This document shows, one piece after another, positions 9,517 through 18,516 of a stretch of DNA of 64,000 nucleotides. The stretch spans positions 3,293,001 through 3,357,000 of the forward strand of contig NZ_CP040813.1 in assembly GCF_009498295.1 (NCBI RefSeq). The letters run 5' to 3'. Every line of letters begins with the position of its first letter. The first letter of the stretch is position 1. Both the position numbers and the translations under genes were made by a program. This DNA is from Oceanihabitans sp. IOP_32. Lineage in GTDB: Bacteria > Bacteroidota > Bacteroidia > Flavobacteriales > Flavobacteriaceae. The notes beneath the pieces were generated by a model. It was not told the DNA's origin. It saw only the letters and a program-made list of their open reading frames with translations, and ran no database searches.

Positions 9517-10913
9517 TAACTACAGAAATAAAACAAAAAACGTTAAAGAAAGAAGTTTCGTTAACGGGGGTTGGTTTACACACAGGAAAACATGTCACAT
9601 TAACCTTTAAGCCAGGAGCAGTAAATTCTGGTATCGTGTTTAAACGCATTGATTTAGAAGGCGCTCCAATTATTGAAGCGAATGCTAATTATGTAGACAG
9701 TACGCAACGTGGTACTTGTTTAAAGAAAAATGGGGTAACCATACAAACTTCAGAACATGTTTTAGCTGCTTTGGTTGGTTTAGACATAGACAATGCTGTT
9801 ATCGAACTAACGGACTCTGAGCCGCCAATTATGGATGGCTCTTCAAAGTTTTTTGTCGAAGCCATAGAAGAAGCAGGTATTGTTGAACTTGATGCTTTTC
9901 GAGAAGAGTATGTAGTAACCGATGTAATTTCTTATACCGACGAAGAGTCTGGAAGTGAAATTTTAGTCATGCCAGCAAAAGAATATCAGATCACCACTAT
10001 GGTCGATTTTGGCACGAAAGTTTTAGGAACGCAAAATGCGACACTTAACAAAATATCAGACTTTAAAGACGAGATTGCAGATTCACGAACATTCAGTTTT
10101 TTACACGAAATCGAAATGTTACTGGAACATGGTTTAATAAAAGGTGGCGATTTAAATAATGCTATCGTTTATGTCGATAAAGAGCTGTCTCCAGAAACCA
10201 TGGAAAAACTTAGGGTAGCTTTTAAAAAAGACGAAATAAGTGTTAAACCAAATGGGATTTTAGATAATCTTACTTTACACCATCCTAACGAAGCTGCCAG
10301 ACATAAATTACTTGATGTTCTTGGAGATTTAGCGCTTGTAGGAACACGAATAAGAGGGAAAGTAATTGCTAATAAGCCAGGTCATTTTATAAATACGCAG
10401 TTTGCCAAAAAGCTTGCCAAAATTATAAAAAATGAACGTCGTAATAACGTACCCAAAATAGATTTAAATCAACAACCATTATTAGATATAACTCAAATTA
10501 TGTCTATGTTACCACATAGACAACCATTTTTGCTGATAGACAAAGTTTTTGAACTGTCGGACAAACACGTTATAGCCACCAAAAATGTGACTATGAACGA
10601 AGAGTTTTTTAAAGGTCATTTTCCAGGAGCTCCTGTAATGCCAGGTGTTCTTATTGTTGAAGCTATGGCTCAAACTGGTGGTATTTTAGTTTTAAATACC
10701 GTACCAGATCCCGAGAATTACCTAACGTTTTTCATGAAAATGGATAATGTTAAATTTAAACAAAAAGTGTCTCCTGGAGATACGTTAATATTTGAGTGCT
10801 CTTTAATATCCCCTATACGTCGTGGTATTTGCCATATGCAAGGTTATGCTTACGCTAACGGAAAATTATGTGCAGAAGCAGAATTAATGGCGCAAATATC
10901 AAAAGTTAAATAA
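9507..10913 (+). CDS. lpxC-fabZ: Bifunctional UDP-3-O-acyl-GlcNAc deacetylase / 3-hydroxyacyl-ACP dehydratase
   Basis: One 468-residue protein joins LpxC and FabZ, a fusion typical of Bacteroidota. The LpxC part (about 1-310) carries the zinc-deacetylase signatures TSEHVLAALVGLDIDNAVIEL (about 81-101), PPIMDGSS (about 107) and HKLLDVLGDLAL (about 264-275), with the zinc ligands His and Asp. The FabZ hot-dog part (about 325-468) has LPHRQPFLLIDKV and FFKGHFPGAPVMPGVLIVEAMAQ, including the active-site His and Glu. LpxC commits UDP-acyl-GlcNAc to lipid A; FabZ makes trans-2-enoyl-ACP for fatty acids. Two bases separate its stop from the lpxA start, so coupling is likely. Confidence 0.96.
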   Translation: MGIVTTEIKQKTLKKEVSLTGVGLHTGKHVTLTFKPGAVNSGIVFKRIDLEGAPIIEANANYVDSTQRGTCLKKNGVTIQTSEHVLAALVGLDIDNAVIELTDSEPPIMDGSSKFFVEAIEEAGIVELDAFREEYVVTDVISYTDEESGSEILVMPAKEYQITTMVDFGTKVLGTQNATLNKISDFKDEIADSRTFSFLHEIEMLLEHGLIKGGDLNNAIVYVDKELSPETMEKLRVAFKKDEISVKPNGILDNLTLHHPNEAARHKLLDVLGDLALVGTRIRGKVIANKPGHFINTQFAKKLAKIIKNERRNNVPKIDLNQQPLLDITQIMSMLPHRQPFLLIDKVFELSDKHVIATKNVTMNEEFFKGHFPGAPVMPGVLIVEAMAQTGGILVLNTVPDPENYLTFFMKMDNVKFKQKVSPGDTLIFECSLISPIRRGICHMQGYAYANGKLCAEAELMAQISKVK

Positions 10914-10915
10914 TT

Positions 10916-11701
10916 ATGAACCAACCACTTGCTTATGTGCATCCCGGTGCAAAAATAGCCAAAACCGTTGTTATAGAACCTTTTACAACCATTCATAACA
11001 ACGTTGTAATAGGCGAAGGAACATGGATTGGCAGTAACGTTACCATTATGGAGGGTGCTAGAATTGGTAAAAATTGTAGTATTTTCCCAGGATCTGTTAT
11101 TTCTGCTGTTCCACAAGATTTAAAATACAACGATGAAGAAACCACTGTAGAAATTGGAGACAATGTGACTATTCGAGAATGCGTCACCATAAACAGAGGT
11201 ACGGCCGATAGAATGAAAACCGTTATAGGCGATAACTGCTTAATTATGGCCTATTGTCATATCGCTCACGATTGTATAGTTGGAAATAATTGTATTTTTT
11301 CAAACAACAGTACACTTGCTGGACATATTAATATTGGAGATTATGTGGTGTTAGCGGGTATGACAGCCGTTCATCAATTTGTTTCCATTGGTAACCACGC
11401 TTTTGTAACGGGAGGATCTTTAGTAAGAAAAGACGTTCCACCATTTGTAAAAGCTGCCAGAGAACCTTTGTCTTATGTAGGGATTAATTCCGTGGGATTA
11501 AGACGCCGAGGCTATTCTACCGAAAAAATTAGAGAAATTCAGAATATATATAGAATACTCTATCAAAAGAATTATAACACGACTCAAGCTTCTGAAATTA
11601 TTGAGGCTGAGATGGAAGCGACTACAGAACGTGACGAGATTCTTCAATTCATAAAGAATTCTCAGCGCGGTATAATGAAAGGTTATTTTAAATCGAACTA
11701 A
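10916..11701 (+). CDS. lpxA: Acyl-ACP--UDP-N-acetylglucosamine O-acyltransferase
   Basis: LpxA performs the first lipid A step, moving a 3-hydroxyacyl chain from ACP to O-3 of UDP-GlcNAc. The 261-residue length is typical. Hexapeptide repeats start at MNQPLAYVHPGAKIAKTVVIEP and run to about 185. The catalytic His lies in AYCHIAHDCIVGN (about 116-128), and the helical C-terminal domain begins near residue 195 with SVGLRRRGYS. It sits two bases after lpxC-fabZ and about 70 bases before efp. Confidence 0.95.
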   Translation: MNQPLAYVHPGAKIAKTVVIEPFTTIHNNVVIGEGTWIGSNVTIMEGARIGKNCSIFPGSVISAVPQDLKYNDEETTVEIGDNVTIRECVTINRGTADRMKTVIGDNCLIMAYCHIAHDCIVGNNCIFSNNSTLAGHINIGDYVVLAGMTAVHQFVSIGNHAFVTGGSLVRKDVPPFVKAAREPLSYVGINSVGLRRRGYSTEKIREIQNIYRILYQKNYNTTQASEIIEAEMEATTERDEILQFIKNSQRGIMKGYFKSN

Positions 11702-11770
11702 AAAATTTAAATGACGTAATTTTAACCTTTTATAACCTTTCTAAAAAATCAAAACATTAATAATTACAAA

Positions 11771-12337
11771 ATGGCAAATACATCAGATATAAGAAACGGA
11801 TTATGCATTAGATATAATAATGACATTTATAAAATAGTTGAATTTTTACACGTAAAACCTGGTAAGGGTCCAGCTTTTGTTAGAACGAAAATGAAAAGTG
11901 TGAGTAGCGGAAAGATGATAGAAAACACATTCTCTGCTGGTCATAAAATTGACGATGTACGTGTAGAAACACATAAATTTCAGTATTTGTATAATGACGG
12001 AGAGTTTTATCACTTCATGAATGAAGCCGACTATACACAAATTAGACTTTTAGAAGCCGCTTTAGACAAACCAGAATTAATGAAAGAAGGCGAGGTGGTA
12101 ACGGTACTTATCAATACAGAAGACAATATGCCTCTATCTGTAGAAATGCCAGCAAACGTTATTTTAGAAGTTACAGCTACCGAGCCTGGTGTAAAAGGCA
12201 ATACGGCAACCAACGCTACTAAACCTGCTACAGTCGAAACTGGCGCTATAATTAACGTGCCACTATTTATAAATGAAGGCGACAAAATAAAAGTAGAAAC
12301 CGATAAAGGGACTTATAAAGAGCGCGTTAAGGAGTAA
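11771..12337 (+). CDS. efp: Elongation factor P
   Basis: EF-P relieves ribosome stalling at polyproline stretches. The 188-residue protein has the three beta-barrel layout of EF-P, with the N-terminal loop VKPGKGPAFVRTKMKSV (about 29-45). The tip lysine in PGKGPA (K32) is the position modified in many bacteria. The C-terminal signature GAIINVPLFINEGDKIKVET is also present. No EpmA/EpmB or YmfI-type modifying enzyme is visible nearby. Its position directly after lpxA suggests it is read with the lipid A genes. Confidence 0.95.
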   Translation: MANTSDIRNGLCIRYNNDIYKIVEFLHVKPGKGPAFVRTKMKSVSSGKMIENTFSAGHKIDDVRVETHKFQYLYNDGEFYHFMNEADYTQIRLLEAALDKPELMKEGEVVTVLINTEDNMPLSVEMPANVILEVTATEPGVKGNTATNATKPATVETGAIINVPLFINEGDKIKVETDKGTYKERVKE

Positions 12338-12397
12338 AGCATCACCTGTAAAACGCATCGAATACAATAAGACAGAATTAAGTACTAAATACCAATC

Positions 12398-13342
12398 ATG
12401 AAATTCCCCCAAACTCATACTTTAAAAGAAATATCTCAATTGCTTGAATGCGAGTTTGTTGGCGACGATAATTTTCCGGTTTATGGCATGAACGAAATTC
12501 ATGTTGTGGAATCGGGAGAGATTGTTTTTGTTGATCATCCTAAATATTACGACAAGGCATTAAGCTCGAAGGCAAGTATTATTTTAATCAATAAATTAGT
12601 AGATTGCCCAGAAGGTAAGGCTTTGCTAATTAGCGACGATCCGTTTAGGGATTTCAATAAACTTACCCGACATTTTAAACCTTTTCAGTCGTCACCGGTT
12701 CAAATAGCAAGTACAGCTAAGATTGGAAAAAACACCGTAATACAGCCCAACTGTTTTATTGGTAATCATGTTACTATTGGAGAAAATTGTATCATTCATT
12801 CTAATGTAAGCATTTACGACAACACTATTATTGGAGATCATGTTGAGATTCACGCTGGTACAGTGCTTGGTGCGAATGCCTTTTATTACAAAAAAAGACC
12901 TACTGGTTTTGATCAGTTAAAATCTGGAGGACGGGTAGTTATAGAAAACAATGTCGACATCGGTGCCGCTTGTACTATTGATAAAGGCGTTACTGGAGAT
13001 ACCACCATTAAAGCGGGTACCAAAATAGATAATCAAGTGCAAATAGGACACGATACTATTATTGGTGAAAAATGTTTAATAGCATCTCAAGTCGGTATTG
13101 CAGGTTGTGTTGTAATTGAAGACGAAGTGACTATTTGGGGACAAGTAGGCATGGCTAGTGGCATCCATATTGGTGAAAAAGCTGTTATTCAGGCCCAATC
13201 TGGAGTAAGCAAATCGTTAAAAGCTAACAAAACTTATTTTGGTTATCCTGCTGAAGAGGTTAGGGTGAAATTACGTGAGTTAGCAGCCATAAAAAAAATT
13301 CCTGAATTATTGGAAAAAATAAAGCAAATCGAAAAAAAGTAA
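12398..13342 (+). CDS. Second LpxD-like hexapeptide N-acyltransferase
   Basis: A 314-residue paralogue of LpxD encoded 2.9 kb after the first. It keeps the N-terminal uridine-binding-type domain (FPQTHTLKEISQLLECEFVGDDNF) and a hexapeptide beta-helix from about residue 108, with IDNQVQIGHDTIIGEK (about 210-225) at the position of the catalytic histidine. Compared with lpxD at 8494 the ADGFGF segment is replaced by ANAFYYKKRPTGFD (about 156-169), so acyl-chain or sugar specificity may differ. It sits between efp and sucD on the same strand. It could be a true second LpxD or an acyltransferase for another UDP-sugar; sequence alone does not decide. Confidence 0.82.
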   Translation: MKFPQTHTLKEISQLLECEFVGDDNFPVYGMNEIHVVESGEIVFVDHPKYYDKALSSKASIILINKLVDCPEGKALLISDDPFRDFNKLTRHFKPFQSSPVQIASTAKIGKNTVIQPNCFIGNHVTIGENCIIHSNVSIYDNTIIGDHVEIHAGTVLGANAFYYKKRPTGFDQLKSGGRVVIENNVDIGAACTIDKGVTGDTTIKAGTKIDNQVQIGHDTIIGEKCLIASQVGIAGCVVIEDEVTIWGQVGMASGIHIGEKAVIQAQSGVSKSLKANKTYFGYPAEEVRVKLRELAAIKKIPELLEKIKQIEKK

Positions 13343-13463
13343 TGTCGTTTTTGCTTCAATATTAAAATGCGAAAGTTTAAATTTGTTAAGCAGTATAAAT
13401 AGAGATTATTTTTGTTTTTTAAAGTAGAAAACTGGAATAATTTCATAAAATAAATAATGTCTT

Positions 13464-14339
13464 ATGAGTGTTTTAGTTAATAAAGATTCAAAAATAATTG
13501 TTCAAGGCTTTACTGGAAGCGAAGGTACATTTCATGCTAGTCAAATGATTGAGTATGGCACCAACGTTGTAGGTGGGGTTACTCCGGGAAAAGGCGGACA
13601 AACACACTTGGATAAACCTGTTTTCAACACAGTTAAAGAAGCGGTAGAGCAAGTTGGCGCCGATACGAGTATTATTTTTGTACCACCAGCCTTTGCTGCC
13701 GATGCTATTATGGAAGCGGCAGATGCAGGGGTTAAGGTTATTATTACTATTACAGAAGGCATACCGGTAGCCGACATGATTATTGCGGCAAATTATATTA
13801 AAAGTAAAGATTGTAGACTTATAGGCCCTAACTGCCCTGGTATTATAACTCCAGAAGAAGCAAAAGTTGGTATTATGCCAGGCTTTGTATTTAAAAAAGG
13901 GAAAGTTGGTTTAGTTTCAAAATCGGGTACCTTAACTTACGAGGCAGCCGATCAGGTCGTAAAACAAGGGCTCGGAATTTCTACAGCTATCGGAATTGGT
14001 GGCGATCCTATTATTGGGACCACAACAAAAGAGGCGGTAGAGTTATTAATTAACGATCCAGAAACTGAGGCGGTTGTGATGATTGGTGAAATTGGAGGAC
14101 AATTAGAAGCTGATGCGGCAAACTGGTACAAAGCCAGTGGGAGTAATAAACCAATTATTGGTTTTATTGCGGGAGAAACAGCTCCTGCAGGTCGTACCAT
14201 GGGACATGCTGGTGCGATAGTTGGTGGTAGTGACGATACGGCCCAAGCAAAAAAGAAAATCATGAGAGCTTGCGGTATTCATGTTGTAGACTCGCCAGCA
14301 GAAATTGGAAATAAAGTTGCCCAAGTTTTGGCTGGGTAA
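13464..14339 (+). CDS. sucD: Succinate--CoA ligase, alpha subunit
   Basis: SucD and SucC convert succinyl-CoA to succinate with ATP or GTP formation in the TCA cycle. The 291-residue protein shows the CoA-binding Rossmann region (VQGFTGSEGTFHASQMIEYG, about 13-32, and TPGKGGQTHLD), GPNCPGIITPEEAKVGIMPG (about 123-142) and the phosphohistidine loop GHAGAIVGG (about 246-254). sucC is not in the window. A strong hairpin 22 bases after the stop ends the transcript. Confidence 0.96.
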   Translation: MSVLVNKDSKIIVQGFTGSEGTFHASQMIEYGTNVVGGVTPGKGGQTHLDKPVFNTVKEAVEQVGADTSIIFVPPAFAADAIMEAADAGVKVIITITEGIPVADMIIAANYIKSKDCRLIGPNCPGIITPEEAKVGIMPGFVFKKGKVGLVSKSGTLTYEAADQVVKQGLGISTAIGIGGDPIIGTTTKEAVELLINDPETEAVVMIGEIGGQLEADAANWYKASGSNKPIIGFIAGETAPAGRTMGHAGAIVGGSDDTAQAKKKIMRACGIHVVDSPAEIGNKVAQVLAG

Positions 14340-14360
14340 AAACCATACACAAAAGAAATA

Positions 14361-14399
14361 AAAACAAGGCTGTATTTACCATAAATACAGCCTTGTTTT
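14361..14399. terminator. Strong intrinsic terminator, probably bidirectional
   Basis: A perfect 18-bp stem (14361-14378 with 14382-14399) closes a three-base loop. The stem ends in A-runs on one side and T-runs on the other, so it can serve sucD on the plus strand and also face the convergent lipoprotein gene at 14505-15281. Confidence 0.85.
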
Positions 14400-14504
14400 A
14401 TTTTGCATTATGCCCATATTATTTAACTCTAGTGAGCTAAAAATTTAAAAGGCGCTTAAACTTTAAAGTATAAACACCTTTTGCAAATAGATGATTTGGG
14501 GAAA

Positions 14505-15281
14505 TTAATCATCTAAAAGATCTATTATTGCTTTTATTTTTTCTTTTAACTGTTCGGCAATAGCATTGTTACCATCGGTATCGGTAGGGCTAATTTCAAT
14601 TATTCCGTCGGCATTACCATCTAAAGCTTGAGCTAAATCGACACCTGTTGTTGGGTCTAAAGCACTAGCTAAATCAAAATTAATAACTAATTGTTTGTTG
14701 TCGTCATTAATTACAATTTTTTGAGTCGTGTCTTCGTAATCTACCTCAATGTCTTCTTCAAAATCATGCCAGAAAACAAATGGCGTACCTCCAATTGTAC
14801 CTTTTACTAAAATTGACTTGTTAAAAAGATCGCTTTCGGCATTAGTGCTTTTCTCAAATTCAAACTCGATTTCTTCATATTCGCCATTTGGTATCGCAAC
14901 GTTTAAAAAGGTGATTTCTTCAGATAAAAAGTCTAGCTCAAAAGGTCCTGCTAACTCAACTTCATCATCAGAATTAATGTAATTTACATTTCCATTAACA
15001 CCCGAATCATTGTCAATAAACTCTAACTCAATTTCACTAATGTTTAATAAAAAACTGTCTACTTCTACATCTGTATTGGTTTTATTAAAGTTTATAAGCG
15101 AGCTGCCAGCCTTACTAAAACTAGCCGTTGTAGGCATTGTAGCGGTCGCCTTTAGTTGTAACACACCCTTACCTGGAGGTGCTACTAAAGCGTCGTCATT
15201 ATCACTTGAACAACTTGAAATTCCAGCGGCAACTAATAGAGCCATTCCCAATTTTAAATAATTTTTTTTAAATGTGTACAT
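14505..15281 (-). CDS. Lipoprotein, DUF4382-like
   Basis: A 258-residue exported lipoprotein. The signal peptide (MYTFKKNYLKLGMALLVAAG) ends in ISSCSSD, with the lipidated Cys at about residue 24. The mature part is very acidic and predicted beta-rich: VDSFLLNISEIELEF (about 73-87), then GPFELDFLSEEITFLNVAIPNGEY (about 112-135), followed by an Asp-rich C-terminus. The order 'effect on strands, then LL..L, then PxGxY' resembles DUF4382 surface lipoproteins, but I cannot confirm the family without a profile search. It is convergent with sucD and has its own upstream region of 398 bases before fabG. Confidence 0.7.
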   Translation of the reverse strand: MYTFKKNYLKLGMALLVAAGISSCSSDNDDALVAPPGKGVLQLKATATMPTTASFSKAGSSLINFNKTNTDVEVDSFLLNISEIELEFIDNDSGVNGNVNYINSDDEVELAGPFELDFLSEEITFLNVAIPNGEYEEIEFEFEKSTNAESDLFNKSILVKGTIGGTPFVFWHDFEEDIEVDYEDTTQKIVINDDNKQLVINFDLASALDPTTGVDLAQALDGNADGIIEISPTDTDGNNAIAEQLKEKIKAIIDLLDD

Positions 15282-15679
15282 AATAGTTAATTTTTAAAAT
15301 TTTATATGTTTTGTTTGCATTCATATATATAACAGTTTAAACTTTAAAAACCCTACCCTAAATTCTTATTAAAATAATAAAACTTTATAATCTATCCTTA
15401 TTCAGCAGGTAGTCAGTGCTTTGTAAAATAAACAATTCTTGTTTTTTTACATTTTTATAGCGGTAGGCTTACATTTTTAAAATTCCGAACTATTTAATCT
15501 AGCTAGGCGTAATGCTCTTTAATTCTTGTCGCGTTTTAATCTATTAGTAATACACTTATGTTTAGCTTTCCTTTATTTTTTAGTGCATCGTTTAACTTTG
15601 GAGTGTACTTAACAATTAATTACATAAAAAGTTTATCTTTGATTTTGTGAAAATACCAATGTAAATAAATTTATAAAAA
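15282..15679. other. 398-bp divergent intergenic region
   Basis: AT-rich spacer between the DUF4382-like lipoprotein and fabG, which are transcribed away from each other. A TATCTTTG -7-like box lies at 15634-15641, 38 bases before the fabG start. No ORF, repeat or stable hairpin was recognised. Confidence 0.5.
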
Positions 15680-16426
15680 ATGAAATTATTAGAAGGAAAA
15701 ACAGCCATAATTACTGGTGCAAGTAGAGGTATAGGGAAGGGCATTGCTAAAGCTTTTGCAGAGCAAGGCGCAAATGTAGCGTTTACCTACAGCTCGTCTG
15801 TTGAAGCTGCAAACCAATTAGAAGCAGAATTGATTGCTTTAGGTGTAAAAGCAAAAGGATATAAAAGTAATGCAGCAAGTTTTGAGGAATCTCAAAAACT
15901 AGCTGAAGCAGTAGTTGCAGAATTTGGCAGTATTGATGTTTTAGTGAACAATGCAGGTATTACCAAAGATAATTTGTTAATGCGTATTACTGAAGAAGAT
16001 TTTGATAAAGTGATTGAGGTAAATCTTAAATCGGTATTTAATATGACCAAAGCTGTGCAGCGCACTATGTTAAAGCAGCGTAAGGGTTCCATAATTAATA
16101 TGAGCTCTGTAGTTGGTGTGAAAGGTAATGCTGGGCAAACTAATTACGCGGCTTCTAAAGCTGGAATTATAGGTTTTTCAAAGTCAGTAGCTTTAGAATT
16201 AGGTTCTAGAAATATACGTAGTAATGTAGTAGCTCCTGGTTTTATTGAAACAGAAATGACTGCTAAACTAGATGAAAATGTAGTAAAAGAATGGCGCTCT
16301 GCAATTCCTCTAAAAAGAGGTGGTACGCCAGAAGATGTTGCCAATGTTTGTGTGTTTTTAGCCAGTGATATGAGTGCTTATGTTACCGGACAAACATTAC
16401 AAGTTGACGGCGGTATGTTAACGTAA
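15680..16426 (+). CDS. fabG: 3-oxoacyl-[ACP] reductase
   Basis: FabG reduces 3-oxoacyl-ACP to 3-hydroxyacyl-ACP with NADPH in fatty acid elongation. The 248-residue classical SDR has the cofactor motif TGASRGIGKGIA (about 12-23), NNAGITKDNLLMR (about 90-102, the typical FabG version), the catalytic Ser in NMSSVVG (about 140-146), YAASKAG (Tyr and Lys, about 155-161) and the C-terminal YVTGQTLQVDGGMLT. It is followed after 50 bases by the VWA membrane protein gene. Confidence 0.93.
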   Translation: MKLLEGKTAIITGASRGIGKGIAKAFAEQGANVAFTYSSSVEAANQLEAELIALGVKAKGYKSNAASFEESQKLAEAVVAEFGSIDVLVNNAGITKDNLLMRITEEDFDKVIEVNLKSVFNMTKAVQRTMLKQRKGSIINMSSVVGVKGNAGQTNYAASKAGIIGFSKSVALELGSRNIRSNVVAPGFIETEMTAKLDENVVKEWRSAIPLKRGGTPEDVANVCVFLASDMSAYVTGQTLQVDGGMLT

Positions 16427-16476
16427 TATGTCTCCAGTAGAAGGAAGAAATTAATAATAAGAAATTATCATAATTA

Positions 16477-18510
16477 ATGAGTTCAGAAACTCTTTTACTT
16501 ATCATATTAGCTGGAATTATAGCGCTTTTATTAGCGCTTTTTCAGTATATTAGAGGAGAAGAAAGCGTTTCGAGATTACATGTACTTCTTTCTGCTTTGC
16601 GGTTTATTACCCTGTTTTCGGTGTTATTATTATTAATCAATCCTAAATTTGAGTCTACGATTTTAACTTCAAAGAAACCAAATTTGGTTCTGCTTGTCGA
16701 TAATTCTAGCTCTATTAAACATCTAAAACAAGAAGAAATAGCTTTAAATGTTATTGAAAAAATAACTCAAAGCGAGGTTTTAAACGATAAGTTTAACATT
16801 TCAAGCTATACCTTTGGAGCACAAATAAAAGCATCAGATACCCTGTCTTTTTCAGAGACACAAACTAATTTATCTGATGCTTTTAATCAGTTATCACAAA
16901 TTTATAAAAACAGCAATACAGCCACTATTTTAATTTCTGATGGCAATCAAACCTTTGGAAGTGATTATGAGTTTGCGACTACCAATTACAAATCTCCAAT
17001 TTATCCTGTTGTTTTAGGAGATACTGTAAAGTATACCGATTTAAAAATTAAACAGCTTCATGCTAACAGGTATGCTTATTTAAAAAATCGTTTTCCTGTT
17101 GAAGCTATTATTACTTATAACGGAAATGCAAATGTTAACTCTCGCTTTGTGGTTACACAAGGAGAAACAACATGGTATTCTCAACGCGTTACTTTTACTA
17201 AACAAAACAATTCAAAAACACTTCATTTCACACTGCTCGCAAAAAGGGTTGGGGTTAGTCGATTAAAAGCTACTATAATACCGATTGAAAATGAGAAAAA
17301 CACCGTTAATAACAGCAAGCATTTTGCAGTTGAAGTTATAGACCAAAAAACAAAAATTGCTATTGTTAGCGATTTTTTACATCCAGATTTAGGGGCTTTT
17401 AAGAAAAGTATAGAAAGTAATGAGCAACGTTCGGTGTTTTTTTTAAGTCCAAACGATGCTATTAGTCAAATTAAAGATTTTCAATTACTTATAATCTATC
17501 AACCTAACCATAAGTTTAACAAATTATTTGATGTTATTAAGAAAGAAAGTATCAATAATTTATTGATTGTAGGCACCAAAACAGACTTAAATTTTCTCAA
17601 TCGAACAAAGCAAAGTTTTACACACGAAATAACAAATGCAATCGAATATTATTCAGCAGAATTAAATCCAAATTACGCACCTTTTATTATTAACGATATC
17701 GACTTTGAATCCTTTCCTCCATTAAAGTCAAATTTTGGAGATATCAAATTTTCAGTGCCGTTTGATGTGATTCTTCAAAAAAAACGCGGCAACCTCACAA
17801 CAAACCAGCCTTTATTGGCATCTTATGAAGAAAACAATAGGCGAGAAGCGGTTTTATTTGGAGAAAATATTTGGCAATGGCGTGCCCAGAGCTTTGTTAA
17901 TACGACATCTTTTAATGACTTTGATGATTTTATTGGTAAACTCGTTCAATATTTAGCGTCGAGCAAACCGAGGGACCGACTAAACTTAGAATACCAATCA
18001 TTTTACGATGGCAATTCTAGCGTTGTATTAAACGCTCAATTTTTCGATAAAAATTATGTGTTCGATAGTCGAGCATCACTTAATTTGTTAGTAAAGGATG
18101 AGGCCTCAAATTTTGAACAAAACTTTCCCTTCGTACTCAAAAATAATAATTATCAAGTTGAATTAAGTCGTTTGCCACCCTCCGAATACCGTTTTATTGT
18201 AAAGGTTGAAAACGAGGGGATATCAAAATCTGGCAGTTTTGAAATTTTGGAGTTTAATGTCGAACAGCAATTTTTAAATGCTAACAGCGATAAATTGAAT
18301 CAATTAGCCCAAAATAGTGGAGGAGTACCTTATTTTCCAAACCAAACCGATAGCTTAATAGAACATTTAAAAAATGATAATCATTACCAAGCGATCCAAG
18401 AAAGTAATAAAAATATTGTACCTTTGCTAGCTTGGAATTACTTGCTATTACTTATCGCAATTAGCTTAACGAGTGAGTGGTTTTTAAGAAAATATAACGG
18501 ATTAATTTAA
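16477..18510 (+). CDS. Membrane-anchored von Willebrand factor A-type protein
   Basis: A 677-residue protein with two N-terminal membrane helices (about 4-23 and 38-60) and one near the C-terminus (about 648-668, LLAWNYLLLLIAISL). Between them lies a VWA-like domain that opens with LVLLVDNSSSIK (about 72-83), a DxSxS MIDAS metal site, and continues with TILISDGNQTFGSDYE (about 149-164). The middle part (about 290-480) resembles the glutamine-amidotransferase-like fold found in related VWA membrane proteins, with no catalytic Cys seen. It is encoded six bases before the SPFH-protein gene, so the two probably act together at the inner membrane. The role is unknown. Confidence 0.75.
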   Translation: MSSETLLLIILAGIIALLLALFQYIRGEESVSRLHVLLSALRFITLFSVLLLLINPKFESTILTSKKPNLVLLVDNSSSIKHLKQEEIALNVIEKITQSEVLNDKFNISSYTFGAQIKASDTLSFSETQTNLSDAFNQLSQIYKNSNTATILISDGNQTFGSDYEFATTNYKSPIYPVVLGDTVKYTDLKIKQLHANRYAYLKNRFPVEAIITYNGNANVNSRFVVTQGETTWYSQRVTFTKQNNSKTLHFTLLAKRVGVSRLKATIIPIENEKNTVNNSKHFAVEVIDQKTKIAIVSDFLHPDLGAFKKSIESNEQRSVFFLSPNDAISQIKDFQLLIIYQPNHKFNKLFDVIKKESINNLLIVGTKTDLNFLNRTKQSFTHEITNAIEYYSAELNPNYAPFIINDIDFESFPPLKSNFGDIKFSVPFDVILQKKRGNLTTNQPLLASYEENNRREAVLFGENIWQWRAQSFVNTTSFNDFDDFIGKLVQYLASSKPRDRLNLEYQSFYDGNSSVVLNAQFFDKNYVFDSRASLNLLVKDEASNFEQNFPFVLKNNNYQVELSRLPPSEYRFIVKVENEGISKSGSFEILEFNVEQQFLNANSDKLNQLAQNSGGVPYFPNQTDSLIEHLKNDNHYQAIQESNKNIVPLLAWNYLLLLIAISLTSEWFLRKYNGLI

Positions 18511-18516
18511 AAAAAA

